Source: Sanderia malayensis (taxonomy: Eukaryota > Cnidaria > Scyphozoa > Semaeostomeae > Pelagiidae). From it: a stretch of DNA of 64,000 nt. A program made the position numbers and the translations under genes. Shown piece after piece: positions 15,301 through 28,635 of this stretch. Position 1 is the first letter of the stretch; each line of letters begins with the position of its first letter. A model generated the notes under the pieces. It made no database searches. It was not told where the DNA came from and saw nothing but the letters and a program-made list of their open reading frames with translations. The stretch covers positions 222,633 to 286,632 of the forward strand of contig RQOL01000742.1 in NCBI GenBank assembly GCA_013076295.1, given 5' to 3'.

Positions 15301-18239
15301 AGATTCATTCCCACTATTTGCGCATGATTCCACGTCAATTGAGGGAAAACAAACTGTAATACACTTTTAGTTATTATTTTCATTGATATTAACATTCATT
15401 CTCACAATTTGCACATGATTCCCGGCTAATATATCCAAAACTTAATGATAAACTTGTTTACATGTTTCCAGTGATATTAGCATTTATTCCGCAATTTACA
15501 AATGAATAAACGTAAATACAGTTAAACCTAACGAAAGTATAAGATTCATTCCCAAAATTTACACCAATAAAAGTTTAACATTTACTCCCGCAACTTACAC
15601 TAATCAAAATTAGCTTTCCTTCCCACAATGTGCGCATGATTCCACGTCAATTCAGCGAAAAGAAATTGTTATACAATTTTAGTTACTTTTTTCAGTAATA
15701 TTAACATTCACTCCCACAAGTTACAATAATAAATGATAACAATAATTCCCACAATTTACACCAACAAAAATTTACTTTAATTCCCGCAAGTTACACAAAT
15801 CAATATTAAGATTCATTCCCACATGCGCCTGATGCCACGTTAATTCAGCGAAAACAAATTATTACGCACTTTTAGTTACTTTTTCAGTAATATTAACATT
15901 CATTCCCACAACTTACACTATTAAAAGATAACACTCATTCCCACAATTTACATCAATGAAAATTACCTTTTCCTTACGCAACTTCCACTAATCAAAATTA
16001 ACATTCATTTCCACAATTTGCGCATGATTCCACGTCAATTCAGCGAGAACAAATTATTATGCACTTTTAGTTACTCTTTTCAGTAATATTAACATTCATT
16101 CCCAAAATTTACACTCATAAAAGATAACACTCATTCCCACAATTTACACCAAAGAAAATTACCTTTTCTTTCCGCAAATTACACTAATCAAAATAACATT
16201 CATTCCCACAATTTGCGCATGATTCCACGTCAATTCTGCGAAAACAAATTGTTATACCCTTTTAGTTACTTTTTTCAGTAATGTTAACATTCATTCCCAC
16301 AAGTTACACTAATAAAAGATAACAAATTGTTATACACTTTTAGTTACTTTTTTCGGTAATATTAACATTCCTTCCCAAATTTACAATAATAAAAGATAAC
16401 ACTGATTCCCACAATTTACACTAATAGAAATTAACTTTCATTTCTATAATTTACACCTATAAAATTAACTTTTATTCCCGCAACTTACACTAATCAAAAA
16501 CTAACATTCATTCGCACAATTTGCGCATGATTCAACGTCGCTTCAGCGAAAACAAGTTGTTATTCACTTTTAGTTACCTTTTTCATTAATATTAACATTT
16601 ATTCCCACAGTTAACACTAAAAAAGATTACACTCATTCCCACAATTTACACCAATGAAAATTACCTTTTCTTTCCGCAAATTACACTAATCAAACTTAAC
16701 ATTCATTCCCACAATTTGCGCATGATTCCACGTCAATTCAGCGAAATAAATAGTTATACCCTTTTAGTTACTTTTTTCAGTAACGTTAACATTCATTCCC
16801 ACAAGTTACACTAATAAAAGATAACAAATTGTTATAAACTTTTGGTTACTCTTTTCAGTAATATTAACATTCATTCCCACAACTTACACTATTAAAAGAT
16901 AACACTCATTCCACAATTACACTAATAAAAAATAACTTTTATTCCCGCAACTTTACACTAATCAAAATTGACATTCACTCCCAGAATTTGCGCATGATTC
17001 CACGTCAATTCAAGAAAAACAAATTGTTATGCACTTTTAGTTACTTTTTTCAGTCATATAACATTCCTTCCCAAATTACAATAATAAAAGATAACACTGA
17101 TTCCCACAATTTACACTAATAAAAATTAACTTTCATTTCCACAATTTTCACCTATAAAATTAACTTTTATTCCCGCAACTTACACTAATCAAAATTAACA
17201 TTCATTCGCACAATTTGCGCATGATTCAACGTCGCTTCAGCGAAAACAAGTTGTTATTCACTTTTAGTTACTTTTTTCAGTAATATTAACATTTATTCCC
17301 ACAAGTTACACTAATAAAAGATAACAAATTGTTATACACTTTTGTTACTCTTTTCAGTAATATTAACATTCATTCCCACAACTTACACTATTAAAAGATA
17401 ACACTCATTCCCACATTTTACACGAACAAAAAATAACTTTTATTCCCGCAACTTACACTAATCAAAATTGACATTCACTCCCACAATTTGCGCTGATTCC
17501 ACGTCAATTCAAGAAAAACAAATTGTTATGCACTTTAGTTACTTTTTTAGTCATATAACATTCATTCCCACAATTTACATTAATAAAAGATAACAATAAT
17601 TCCCACAATTTACACCAACAAAAATTTACTTTAATTCCCGCAAGTTACACAAATCAATATTAAGATTCATCCCCACATGCGCCTGATGCCACGTTAATCA
17701 GCGAAAACAAATTATTACGCACTTTTAGTTACTTTTTCAGTAATATTAACATTCATTCCCACAATTTACACTAATAAAAGATAACACTCATTCCCACAAT
17801 TTACACCAATGAAAATTACCTTTTCTTTACGCAACTTACACTAATCAAAATTAACATTCATTCTCACAATTGCGCATGATTCCACGTCAATTCAGCGAGA
17901 ACAAATTATATGCACTTTAGTTACTCTTTTCAGTAATATTAACATTCATTCCCAAAATTTACACTAATAAAAGATAACACTCATTCCCACAATTTACACC
18001 AATGAAAACTAACTTTTATTCGTGCAACTTACGCTAATCAAAATTAACATTCATTGCGCATGATTCGACGTAAATTCAGCGAAAAACAAATTGCTATACA
18101 CTTTTAGTTACTTTTTTCAGTAATATTAACATTCATTCCCACAATTTACACCTACAAAAATTAACATTCATTCCCACAATTTGCGCATGATTCCGCGTCA
18201 ATTCAGCGAAAACAAATTGTTTTACCCATTTAGTTACTT

Positions 18240-20810
18240 TTTTCAGTAATATTAACATTCATTCCCACAAGTTACACTAATAAAAGATGAAAAATTGTTA
18301 TACACTTTAGTTACTTTTTTCAGTAATGTTAATATTCATTCCCAAAATTTACAATAATAAAAGATAACACTGATTCCCACAATTTACACTAATAAAAGTT
18401 AACTTTCATTTCCACAATTCACACCTATAAAAATTAACTTTTATTCCCGCAACTTACACTAATCAAAATTAACATTCATTCCCACAATTTGCGCATGATT
18501 CCACGTCAATTCAGCGAAAACAAATTGCTATACCTCTTTAGTTACTTTTTCAGTAATATTAGCATTCATTCCCACAATTTACACTAAAAAAGATAACACT
18601 CTTTCCCACAATTTACACCCACAAAAATTAACTTCATTCCCGCAACTTACACTAATCAAAATTAACATTCATTCCCCAATTTGCGCATGATTCCACGTCA
18701 ATTCAGCGAAAACAAATTGTTATACCCTTTTAGTTACTTTTTTCAGTAATATTAAAATTCATTCCCACAAGTTATACCAATAAAAGATAACAAATTCTTA
18801 TACACTTTTAGTTACTTTTTTCAGTAATATTAACATTCATTCCCAAAAGTTACAATAATAAAAGATAACACTGATTCCCACAATTTACACTAATAAAAAT
18901 TAACTTTCATTTCCACAATTACACCTATAAAAATTAACTTTTATTCCCGCAACTTACACTAATCAAAATTAACATTCATTCGCACAATTTATACATTATT
19001 CCAGGCTAATATATCCAAAACTTAATGAAAAACTTGTTTACATGTTTTCAGTGATATTAGCATTCATTCCGCAATTTACACTAATAAAAGATAACACTCA
19101 TTCCCACAATTTACACCAATGAAAATTAACTTTTATTCCCGCAACTTACACTAATCAAAATTAACATTCATTCGCACAATTTGCGCATGATTCAACGTCG
19201 CTTCAGCGAAAACAAGTTGTTATTCACTTTTAGTTACCTTTTTCAGTAATATTAACATTTATTCCCACAAGTTACACTAATAAAAGATAACAAATTGTTA
19301 TACACTTTTGGTTACTCTTTTCAGTAATATTAACATTCATTCCCACAACTTACACTATTAAAAGATAACACTCATTCCCACAATTTACACGAACAAAAAA
19401 TAACTTTTATTCCCGCAACTTACACTAATCAAAATTGACATTCACTCCCACAATTTGCGCATGATTCCACGTCAATTCAAGAAAAACAAATTGTTTTACC
19501 CATTTAGTTACTTTTTTCAGTAATATTAACATTCATTCCCACAAGTTACACTAATAAAAGATGAAAAATTGTTATACACTTTTAGTTACTTTTTTCAGTA
19601 ATGTTAATATTCATTCCCAAAATTTACAATAATAAAAGATAACACTGATTCCCACAATTTACACTAATAAAAGTTAACTTTCATTTCCACAATTCACACC
19701 TATAAAAATTAACTTTTATTCCCGCAACTTACACTAATCAAATCTAACATTCATTCCCACAATTTGCGCATGATTCCACGTCAATTCAGGGAAAACAAAT
19801 TGCTATACCTCTTTAGTTACTTTTTTCAGTAATATTAGCATTCATTCCCACAATTTACACTAAAAAAGATAACACTCTTTCCCACAATTTACACCCACAA
19901 AAATTAACTTTCATTCCCGCAACTTACACTAATCAAAATTAACATTTATTCCCACAATTTGCGCATGATTCCACGTCAATTCAGCGAAAACAAATTGTTA
20001 TACCCTTTTAGTTACTTTTTTCAGTAATATTAAAATTCATTCCCACAAGTTATACCAATAAAAGATAACAAATTGTTATACACTTTTAGTTACTTTTTTC
20101 AGTAATATTAACATTCATTCCCAAAATTTACAATAATAAAAGATAACACTGATTCCCACAATTTACACTAATAAAAATTAACTTTCATTTCCACAATTTA
20201 CACCTATAAAAATTAACTTTTATTCCCGCAACTTACACTAATCAAAATTAACATTCATTCGCACAATTTATACATTATTCCAGGCTAATATATCCAAAAC
20301 TTAATGAAAAACTTGTTTACATGTTTTCAGTGATATTAGCATTCATTCCGCAATTTACACTAATAAAAGATAACACTCATTCCCACAATTTACACCAATG
20401 AAAATTAACTTTTATTCCCGCAACTTACACTAATCAAAATTAACATTCATTCGCACAATTTGCGCATGATTCAACGTCGCTTCAGCGAAAACAAGTTGTT
20501 ATTCACTTTTAGTTACCTTTTTCAGTAATATTAACATTTATTCCCACAAGTTACACTAATAAAAGATAACAAATTGTTATACACTTTTGGTTACTCTTTT
20601 CAGTAATATTAACATTCATTCCCACAACTTACACTATTAAAAGATAACACTCATTCCCACAATTTACACGAACAAAAAATAACTTTTATTCCCGCAACTT
20701 ACACTAATCAAAATTGACATTCACTCCCACAATTTGCGCATGATTCCACGTCAATTCAAGAAAAACAAATTGTTATGCACTTTTAGTTACTTTTTTCAGT
20801 CATATTAACA
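18240..20810. repeat. Higher-order repeat of about 1275-1279 bp, two copies
   Basis: The segment beginning near 18240 recurs about 1274-1279 bp later. Markers: the variant TAAAAGATGAAAAATTG at 18281 and 19555 (offset 1274), and the module ATTCCAGGCTAATATATCC near 18999 and 20278 (offset 1279). The offset drifts because of single-base indels in homopolymer runs, so this duplication is older or noisier than the 1649-bp one. A further related copy resumes after the inserted element, near 22900-23900. Confidence 0.8.
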
Positions 20811-20996
20811 TTCATTCCCACATTTTACATTAATAAAAGATAACAATAATTCCCACAGTTTACACCAACAAAAATTTACTTTAATTCCCGCAAGTTACAC
20901 AAATCAATATTAAGATTCATCCCCACATGCGCCTGATGCCACGTTAATTCAGCGAAAACAAATTATTACGCACTTTTAGTTACTTTTTCAGTAATA

Positions 20997-22528
20997 CAGT
21001 CAACTCTGTCTAATTCGAACTCGTGTAATTCGAACTTTTACTAATTCGAACCAAATTCTGTGGTCCCTTGAAAAATTCCTAACAAACCCTTATAAAAAAA
21101 CCTCTATAATTCGAACCTCTGTAATTCGAACTTTCTGTAATTCGACCATTTATTTTTGTCCCTTGAAAGAAAAAACCTCTGTAATTCGAACTTTGTGTTA
21201 ATCTCAGTTAATTACTTGATGACAGAACTTCTTTTTTTGCTCTTGTCTCTGGCAAGCCCATTGAAGCTTGCGTCATTGGGCAAATTGGCGCAAATTGACT
21301 TACCGTATTTCCTCTATTAAGCGCCCACCCTCTATTAACCGCCCCCCTCCAATAAGGGCCCACCCTAAAATCAAAAAGTGTGAAATAAGCGCCGCCCAGG
21401 GCGGTTAATAGAATTCTTACATTTTCACTGTTTGGTTCAAATAATAGCGTAGAAACATGTGAATAGACATCAATTCCCTTCTTTTATCAATGGCAACATA
21501 AGCAAGTAGTTTAAGACCAAAGTTAGTCATTATATTTTAAAGAGAATGTCCATCTTTAATGTTTGTCATTTCAATGTCCATGTGTGCGGCTTTACCATGC
21601 TGTAGCTTCTTCATTTCTTCTAAAAAAATGCTAACATATCATTTTTTTAACGTATGTCAATAAATAACATTCAGAACTTTGTTATTATTGATTATTGTTA
21701 TATACTATTATTGTTAATATAAGATTATTGTTTTGTTTTGAAGATGTTCGATTTTAAAATTTTAAGACTATGAGATAACCGCCCCCTTCCAATAAGCGCC
21801 CACCCAATCTTGCGAAATATTTAATAAGCGCCCGGGCGCTTAATAGAGGAAATACGGTACTCGGACTTAGTACGGGATGTCAGACACGGATTTTTACGAC
21901 CCAGTTTAAGCGTGGCACTTTCTAGAAGTTAGATTGGATCAGTTGAACTTTATCAATGGCACTAATTAAAGTACCCAAACCTGTGAAGCTCATTGAAGAT
22001 GCAGAGCCTTGAAGAACCTTATTAAGGCCAATATAAACGAAATTTCAATTCCTTTCGATGCTGAACTGCCGGTTATTGTTACAAAAAATTGGAGCGTTCT
22101 ATCTCATGAAAAAGGTTATCACGTGTACCAAAGTGCATGAAGACCTGTATAATTAATAGAGCTTTAGAAACTAAAAGACAACCAGAGAACCCAACGGATA
22201 AATATGCTGGGTGTGCTCAAAGATGACAAAGTTTGGGGCACTTAGACAAAGGCAGTAATGGACGCAATGCAAAACAATTTTCCATGTTGTGACGTAATCC
22301 ATATATTTTTGTTTTCTATTATCATGATTAATAAACTGTTTTGCTTCTTTAAAATGCCTTTAGTCCATAACAATGGTCATAAAAATATAGTTTATGGCCA
22401 TAAAATGGAGATATGGGGGCAACTGGGGGTAAAATATGCCACTTACATTAAAACTCGTATAATTCGAACTTTCTGTAATTCGAACAAATTTGGATTCCCC
22501 CATAGAGTTCGAATTAGACAGAGTTGAC
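20997..22528. mobile_element. pogo/Tigger-like non-autonomous DNA transposon
   Basis: The element interrupts a satellite unit. The left end reads CAGTCAACTCTGTCTAATTC at 20997 and the right end is its inverse, GAATTAGACAGAGTTGAC, ending at 22528. It is preceded by TA, as expected for Tc1/mariner-pogo insertion; at the right side the last bases (TG) and the second TA appear lost. Sub-terminal copies of TAATTCGAAC occur at least four times near the left end and three times near the right. CAGT-starting ends with repeated sub-terminal motifs are known in pogo/Tigger elements. No transposase frame is recognisable; only an 89-codon open frame (22258-22527) covers its right side and I consider it chance. 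A second TIR element sits inside (21303-21857). Confidence 0.8.
21303..21857. mobile_element. Nested TIR element with CCGTATTTCC ends
   Basis: Perfect inverted ends: CCGTATTTCCTCTATTAAGC at the left (from 21303) and GCTTAATAGAGGAAATACGG at the right (to 21857), flanked on both sides by TA. GC-rich sub-terminal repeats of the type AATAAGCGCCCACCC and its inverse follow each end. The middle is AT-rich and has no open frame of note. The 555-bp length and lack of coding capacity make it a MITE. The TA target duplication fits Tc1/mariner or other TA-targeting superfamilies; I cannot assign it further. It lies wholly inside the pogo-like element, so it is the younger insertion. Confidence 0.85.
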
Positions 22529-25500
22529 AACATTCATTCCCACAATTTACACTAATAAAAGATAACACTCATTCCCACAATTTACACCAATGAAAATTAC
22601 CTTTTCTCTACGCAACTTACACTAATCAAAATTAGCATTCATTCTCACAATTTGCGCATGATTCCACGTCAATTCAGCGAGAACAAATTATTATGCACTT
22701 TTAGTTACTCTTTTCAGTAATATTAACATTCATTCCCAAAATTTACACTAATAAAAGATAACACTCATTCCCACAATTTACACCAATGAAAACTAACTTT
22801 TATTCGTGCAACTTGCGCTAATCAAAATTAACATTCATTGCGCATGATTCGACGTAAATTCAGCGAAAACAAATTGCTATACACTTTTAGTTACTTTTTT
22901 CAGTAATATTAACATTCATTCCCACAATTTACACCTACAAAAATTAACATTCATTCCCACAATTTGCGCATGATTCCGCGTCAATTCAGCGAAAACAAAT
23001 TGTTTTACCCATTTAGTTACTTTTTTCAGTAATATTAACATTCATTCCCACAAGCTACACTAATAAAAGATAAAAAATTGTTATACACTTTTAGTTACTT
23101 TTTTCAGTAATGTTAATATTCATTCCCAAAATTTACAATAATAAAAGATAACACTGATTCCCACAATTTACACTAATAAAAACTAACTTTCATTTCCACA
23201 ATTCACACCTATAAAAATTAACTTTTATTCCCGCAACTTACACTAATCAAAATTAACATTCATTCCACAATTTGCGCATGATTCCACGTCAATTCAGCGA
23301 AAACAAATTGCTATACCTCTTTAGTTACTTTTTTCAGTAATATTAGCATTCATTCCCACAATTTACACTAAAAAAGATAACACTCTTTCCCACAATTTAC
23401 ACCCACAAAAATTAACTTTCATTCCCGCAACTTACACTAATCAAAATTAACATTCATTCCCACAATTTGCGCATGATTCCACGTCAATTCAGCGAAAACA
23501 AATTGTTATACCCTTTTAGTTACTTTTTTCAGTAATATTAAAATTCATTCCCACAAGTTATACCAATAAAAGATAACAAATTGTTATACACTTTTAGTTA
23601 CTTTTTTCAGTAATATTAACATTCATTCCCAAAATTTACAATAATAAAAGATAACACTGATTCCCACAATTTACACTAATAAAAATTAACTTTCATTTCC
23701 ACAATTTACACCTATAAAATTAACTTTTATTCCCGCAACTTACACTAATCAAATTAACATTCATTCGCACAATTTATACATTATTCCAGGCTAATATATC
23801 CAAAACTTAATGAAAAACTTGTTTACATGTTTTCAGTGATATTAGCATTCATTCCGCAATTTACACTAATAAAAGATAACACTCATTCCACAATTTACAC
23901 CAATGAAAATTACCTTTTCTTTACGCAACTTACACTAATCAAATTAACATTCATTCTCACAATTTGCGCATGATTCCACGTCAATTCAGCGAGAACAAAT
24001 TATTATGCACTTTTAGTTACTCTTTCAGTAATATTACATTCATTCCCAAAATTTACACTAATAAAAGATAACACTCATTCCCACAATTTACACCAATGAA
24101 ATTACCTTTTCTTTACGCAACTTACACTAATCAAAATTAACATTCATTCTCACAATTTGCGCGTGATTCCACGTCAATTCAGCGAGAACAAATTATTATG
24201 CACTTTTAGTTACTTTTTTCAGTAATATTAACATTCATTCCCAAAATTTACAATAATAAAGATAACACTGATTCCCACAATTTACACTAATAAAAATTAA
24301 CTTTCATTTCCACAATTTACACCTATAAAAATTAACTTTTATTCCCGCAACTTACACTAATCAAAATTAACATTCATTCGCACAATTTATACATTATTCC
24401 AGGCTAATATATCCAAAACTTAATGAAAAACTTGTTTACATGTTTTCAGTGATATTAGCATTCATTCCGCAATTTACACTAATAAAAGATAACACTCATT
24501 CCCACATTACGCCAATAACAAATAACTTTAATTTCCGCAACCTACACTTATCAAAATTAACATTCATTCCCACAATTTGCGCATGATTCCACATCAATTC
24601 TGCGAAAACACATTGTTATGCACTTTTAGTTATCTTTTTCAGTAATATTAACATTCATTCCCACATTTCACATTAATAAAAGATAACACTCATTCCCACA
24701 ATTTACACCAATGAAAATTACCTTTTCTTTACGCAACTTACACTAATCAAAATTAACATTCATTCTCACAATTTGCGCATGATTCCACGTCAATTTAGCG
24801 AGAACAAATTATTATGCACTTTTAGTTACTCTTTTCAGTAATATTAACATTCATTCCCAAAATTTACACTAATAAAAGATAACACTCATTCCCACAATTT
24901 ACACCAATGAAAACTAACTTTTATTCGCGCAACTTACGCTAATCAAAATTAACATTCATTCCCACAATTTGCGCATGATTCCGCGTCAATTCAGCGAAAA
25001 CAAATTGTTTTACCCTTTTAGTTACTTTTTTCAGTAATATTAACATTCATTCCCACAAGTTACACTAATAAAGATAAAAATTGTTATACACTTTTAGTTA
25101 CTTTTTTCAGTAATGTTAACATTCATTCCCACAATTTACAATAATAAAAGATAACCCTGATTCCCACAATTTACACTAATAAAAATTAACTTTCATTTCC
25201 TCAATTCACACCTATAAAAATTAACTTTTATTCCCGCAACTTACACTAATCAAAATTAACATTCATTCCCACAATTTGCGCATGATTCCACGTCAATTCA
25301 GCGAAAACAAATTGTTATACCCTTTTAGTTACTTTTTTCAGTAATATTAAAATTCATTCCCACAAGTTATACCAATAAAAGATAACAAATTGTTATACAC
25401 TTTTAGTTACTTTTTTCATAATATTAACATTCATTCCCAAAATTTACAATAATAAAAGATAACACTGATTCCCACAATTTACACTAATAAAAATTAACTT

Positions 25501-25987
25501 TCATTTCCACAATTTACACCTATAAAAATTAACTTTTACTCCCGCAACTTACACTAATCAAAATTAACATTCATTCGCACAATTTATCCATTATTCCAGG
25601 CTAATATATCCAAAACTTAATGAAAAACTTGTTTACATGTTTTCAGTGATATTAGCCTTCATTCCGCAATTTACAAATGAATAAACGTAAACACAGTTAA
25701 ACCTAATGAAAGTATAATATCTCATTCCCATAATTTATATTAATAAAAATTAACTTTCATTCCCGCAAATTACACTAATAAAAATTAACTTTCATTCCCA
25801 CATTTTACACTAGTAAAAAATAACACTCATTACCACAATTTACACAAATAAAAATTAACTTCCATTCCGACAATTTACACCAATAAAAATTAACTTTTAT
25901 TCCCGCAACTTACACTAATAAAAAATAACGTTCATTCCCACAATTTATGCATTATTCCAGGCTAATATATCCAAAACCTAATGAAAA
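22529..25987. repeat. AT-rich satellite array, block A (second part)
   Basis: Continuation of the satellite after the transposon. It holds the same 35-bp cores and longer modules, with more single-base deletions inside the units than in the first 14 kb. Towards 25560-25980 the second spacer subfamily (CCAGGCTAATATATCC, then AAAACTTAATGAAAAACTTG) becomes frequent, which is the type that dominates block B. The array ends abruptly at about 25987, inside such a module, where the LINE begins. Confidence 0.95.
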
Positions 25988-27640
25988 ACACGAAGAGTTG
26001 AATTGAATTGAAACCAGTGAGCAGACGTGGTTTTATGAGCAGGAAAAAATTGGAAACTTTAGCGGGTTATTGGCTATAGTGTAGTTAACAGAGTGTTAGT
26101 ACAAGGAGATTGTAAGCTAGTTGTTGGTTGTAAATGTTTTCTACCGGCGTTAATAGCTTGTGAAACCTGAAAACTTCAATAATATATTGAAAAAGTAGAG
26201 GGCCTAGCCGTAGAGTTATAGTGAGTTGTAGCAAGAAACGAATATTGATCTGAGAACAGAATAAGGAAGAAGTTTCACTTGAATTCTTGGAGGAGGTGGA
26301 GTTCTATACCTGAAGAAGGATTTTTTTTTTTTTTTTTTCTTTTTCCTTTTTCCATTTTTGCTCACGGCAGTGAGAGTATAACATCACTGGGGAAAATTCA
26401 TGTGAACTTTTTTCGGCTTTTATATCTCCTACCATAATACATTGCGGGGAGACACCTATTTTCATTGGGCAATTTATAATTTCCTTGTCAATCAAAGGAC
26501 ACAACAACAAAGGACGCAATTGGATTAGTGCAAAACGCAACAGGGATTCATTGTTTCGAAAATGCTCAACAACGCACGATCGATCCGGAAGCATTACATC
26601 ATCCAGTCGCAATAATTGTCAGGGAGTCGCATAGCTCAACAGGCTTTGTTTGAATCGAAGAATTCAGTACGCGAGGAAGCTCGGGACATCTCCCCCTCGC
26701 ACGCAAAACAAAAGCCTAGGCACTGCAGCATCTGCTGACAGAGCACACAAAGTACTAGCAGAGATTAGACGAAAACAAAGGGGGGAAGAATTTTCGAAGG
26801 AGAAAGTGTAAAAATTTCGAAAAATACAGGGAATTTTTAGCTGAAAAAGAGCCACTACATCGAAGAAGGCGAAGGGGAATAAATTGAAGTGTTTTCGGAA
26901 AAGAACAGGGAAGGAACGAAAGGGCCAGGCGTGGGAAATCGATCTCATCTCACGAACAATAAAATTGAATAAAGGAAGGTTTCAAAATAACCGTGTTTAA
27001 ATGAAAACCTTTTCACATTTTCCTGTCAACATAAAAAGAAGCTTCCAACAGTCGTGGAACACTTGCGGAACACTGTCAGAGATCATCTGTAATTTCACCA
27101 AAAATTCAAATTCCTGAAAACTTCTTCCAGCGAAAGTTTTAACTCATTCACGAAAGTAAATTCCAAGAACTACGCGTTTTTCTTTCTTTACAGTCACGAA
27201 AGTTTCTCCCCGCTTGAGTTTCTTCCCTTAATTAATATTATCAGTAACAACTACAATCCATCATCATATTCAATAACCAAAGTGCCGTGAGCACCGAAAG
27301 GTTACCCTTTGATCTTTTGTACCTTTTCTTTTTACTCTAAATACACAGCCTGGAAAAATGTTTTTGTAAATATATACCTTTTAAACACAAAAATTTAGTA
27401 ATCTGTATTTGTTAATCTTTTTTTAAAGGGCATTTTTTCTTTTCTCATTTTTTACCTTTTTCGTTTTACTGTAAATACACAGCCTGGAACTTTTTCTTTT
27501 TTTTGTAAAAAAAATCTTTAAGAATAAAAAATTTTTTGTAATTTGTAATTATTAATCTTTCTTAAAGGCTAATCTTTTTAATTCTAGGAATCGAGCTGCA
27601 TTTTTTACCCTTGTTTTCAACGTGAAGTCCTTTGCAAATA
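25988..27640 (+). other. Upstream part of the LINE, no recognised gene
   Basis: No coding domain is visible. The stretch includes an 18-base T run at 26321-26338 followed by a pyrimidine-rich tract, and a more GC-balanced part at 26400-27000. Short antisense open frames (26304-26612, 26664-26948) show no domain and are best treated as chance. I infer 5' UTR of the LINE, although a separate older insertion cannot be excluded because satellite borders exist only at 25987 and 31591. Confidence 0.5.
27331..27569 (+). repeat. Two diverged tandem copies in the LINE 5' region
   Basis: TTTACTCTAAATACACAGCC at 27331 recurs as TTTACTGTAAATACACAGCC at 27465, offset 134 bp; both copies continue with TGGA, a T-rich part, then a GTAATCTGTA-like stretch, TTAATCTTT and TTAAAGG. 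They lie just upstream of the first ORF1 segment. Tandem 5' UTR units are known in several LINE families, where they may carry promoter activity; that role is inference here. Confidence 0.65.
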
Positions 27641-27641
27641 T

Positions 27642-27797
27642 ATGAAAATGATAAATTTTACAATTGGGGATGATGGTACATGCAAGAGCTGTAAAAAGTT
27701 AGTACTTGATCAAGAGTTCACCTGTTGCAAAATTTGTAACTCAAAATATCATGCAATTTGTTCAAACCAAGATCTCATGAGAATGGGCTACACATAG
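27642..27797 (+). pseudogene. LINE ORF1, N-terminal PHD-like finger (truncated)
   Basis: A 51-codon frame from an ATG at 27642 to a TAG at 27795-27797. It carries Cys pairs in the order CKSC, then CCKIC, then KYHAIC, the spacing of the first half of a PHD/RING-type finger (C4HC3 begins this way). CR1-group LINE ORF1 proteins are known to carry such fingers. The second half of the finger is not in frame: after the stop the sequence is frameshifted and has several stops until the knuckle segment at 28297. I chose the upstream ATG because it has a second Met two codons later and no earlier in-frame Met close by. Function inferred: nucleic-acid or chromatin-protein contact by the retrotransposon RNP. 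Confidence 0.6.
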
Positions 27798-28296
27798 TTT
27801 CATCAAGCTGTTTAATGCCTCCTCTACAAAAAGGAATTTCGCATTTTTTGCGATTCATGTCTGACATCCTTCGAAATTTCTCAAGCAAGACAGATAATTG
27901 CAAACTGAACCAAAATCGAGAACTCTCTCCAGTCATTAACATCTGAAATTGCTGCAATAAAGGAAATTGCTGCAAAAAGAATGGAGCCTTCTAAACCATT
28001 CTAGTAATGTTTGGCATGATGAAAAGCGTACTCGAAACCTATTCCCTTCACAAATTGAGTCCAGCTTGTAATCAGTAAAACTGGGAACGCAACAGATGAT
28101 AAGAATAACTGGCCGCTATAGAAGAAGTTATCTTGAAGGAAAATATTCCATTAGATTCAACGTATGAAAACAAACATGGAAACTTCGTTCTTGTCTGCCC
28201 CTCCATTACTGCCCGAACCACTTAAAAGTTTTTGCCGTAAAGTGTCTCAAAAATAAACCTGACATCTTTCAGGCTTTTGCACGTGTTTCAATTTCA

Positions 28297-28635
28297 GTGA
28301 GAGAAGCAATAAAATCAAACAAGGACAAGATGTTAATTGGAGTAAAATCTTGCCGAGTATACGATCAACATCATATTAAGAGATGCAACAAATGTCAGCA
28401 ATTTGGCCATTATTTCGCACAATGCCAATCCAAAACAACCGTTTGCGCAAACTGCGCGGAAAATCATGCAACCCAGAGTTGTAAGTCCAAGAACCAAACA
28501 TGCATAAATTGCAAAAAGGCAAATTTGAAAGAGGATGAATTCAGACATCCTGCCAACTCGGCATTTTGCCCTACAATGCTGAAAGCAAAGAAATCCTCAG
28601 AGGATAATTTAAACTTGGTTCTAAACAAACATTGA
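28297..28635 (+). pseudogene. LINE ORF1, C-terminal zinc-knuckle segment
   Basis: This 112-codon frame holds two zinc knuckles in tandem and a third Cys-rich segment: CNKCQQFGHYFAQC (CX2CX4HX4C), then CANCAENHATQSC (CX2CX3HX4C, a shortened form), then CINCKK followed by H and C further on. This arrangement is typical of the C-terminal part of Gag-like ORF1 proteins of CR1/Jockey-group LINEs, which bind the element RNA. The ATG at 28297 is not the true start; related coding sequence precedes it in broken frames (for example near 28130-28230). The frame stops a few bases before the endonuclease begins, as expected for an ORF1-ORF2 junction. Confidence 0.75.

Larger units (their letters stand above)
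1..20996. repeat. AT-rich satellite array, block A (first part)
   Basis: The whole stretch is tandem repeat with no credible gene. The basic unit is about 35 bp and carries the word ATTCATTCCCACAATTT followed by a variable part such as ACACTAATAAAAATTAAC. Every few cores, a longer module of about 91 bp appears: the same word, then GCGCATGATTCCACGTCAAT, TCAGCGAGAACAAATTG, TTATACACTTTTAGTTAC and TTCAGTAATATTAAC. Units differ by point changes and small indels, and the array is more diverged and indel-rich towards 14500-21000. Related units continue after the inserted element at 20997-22528. No long open reading frame crosses the array. I infer a constitutive-heterochromatin type satellite; whether it is centromeric cannot be told from sequence. 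Confidence 0.97.

Noticed and set aside
1..20996. CRISPR-like array (regular short repeats with spacers)
   Set aside because: Spacers are themselves repeated and related, unit length varies, there are no cas genes, and the surrounding elements are animal retrotransposons.
22258..22527. 89-codon open frame at the right end of the pogo-like element as a transposase remnant
   Set aside because: No DDE motif, helix-turn-helix or CENP-B-like pattern is visible, and its end lies in the terminal inverted repeat.
26304..26948. Antisense open frames of 102 and 94 codons in the LINE 5' region
   Set aside because: Low-complexity ends (poly-Lys from the T run), no domain, and opposite to the element orientation.
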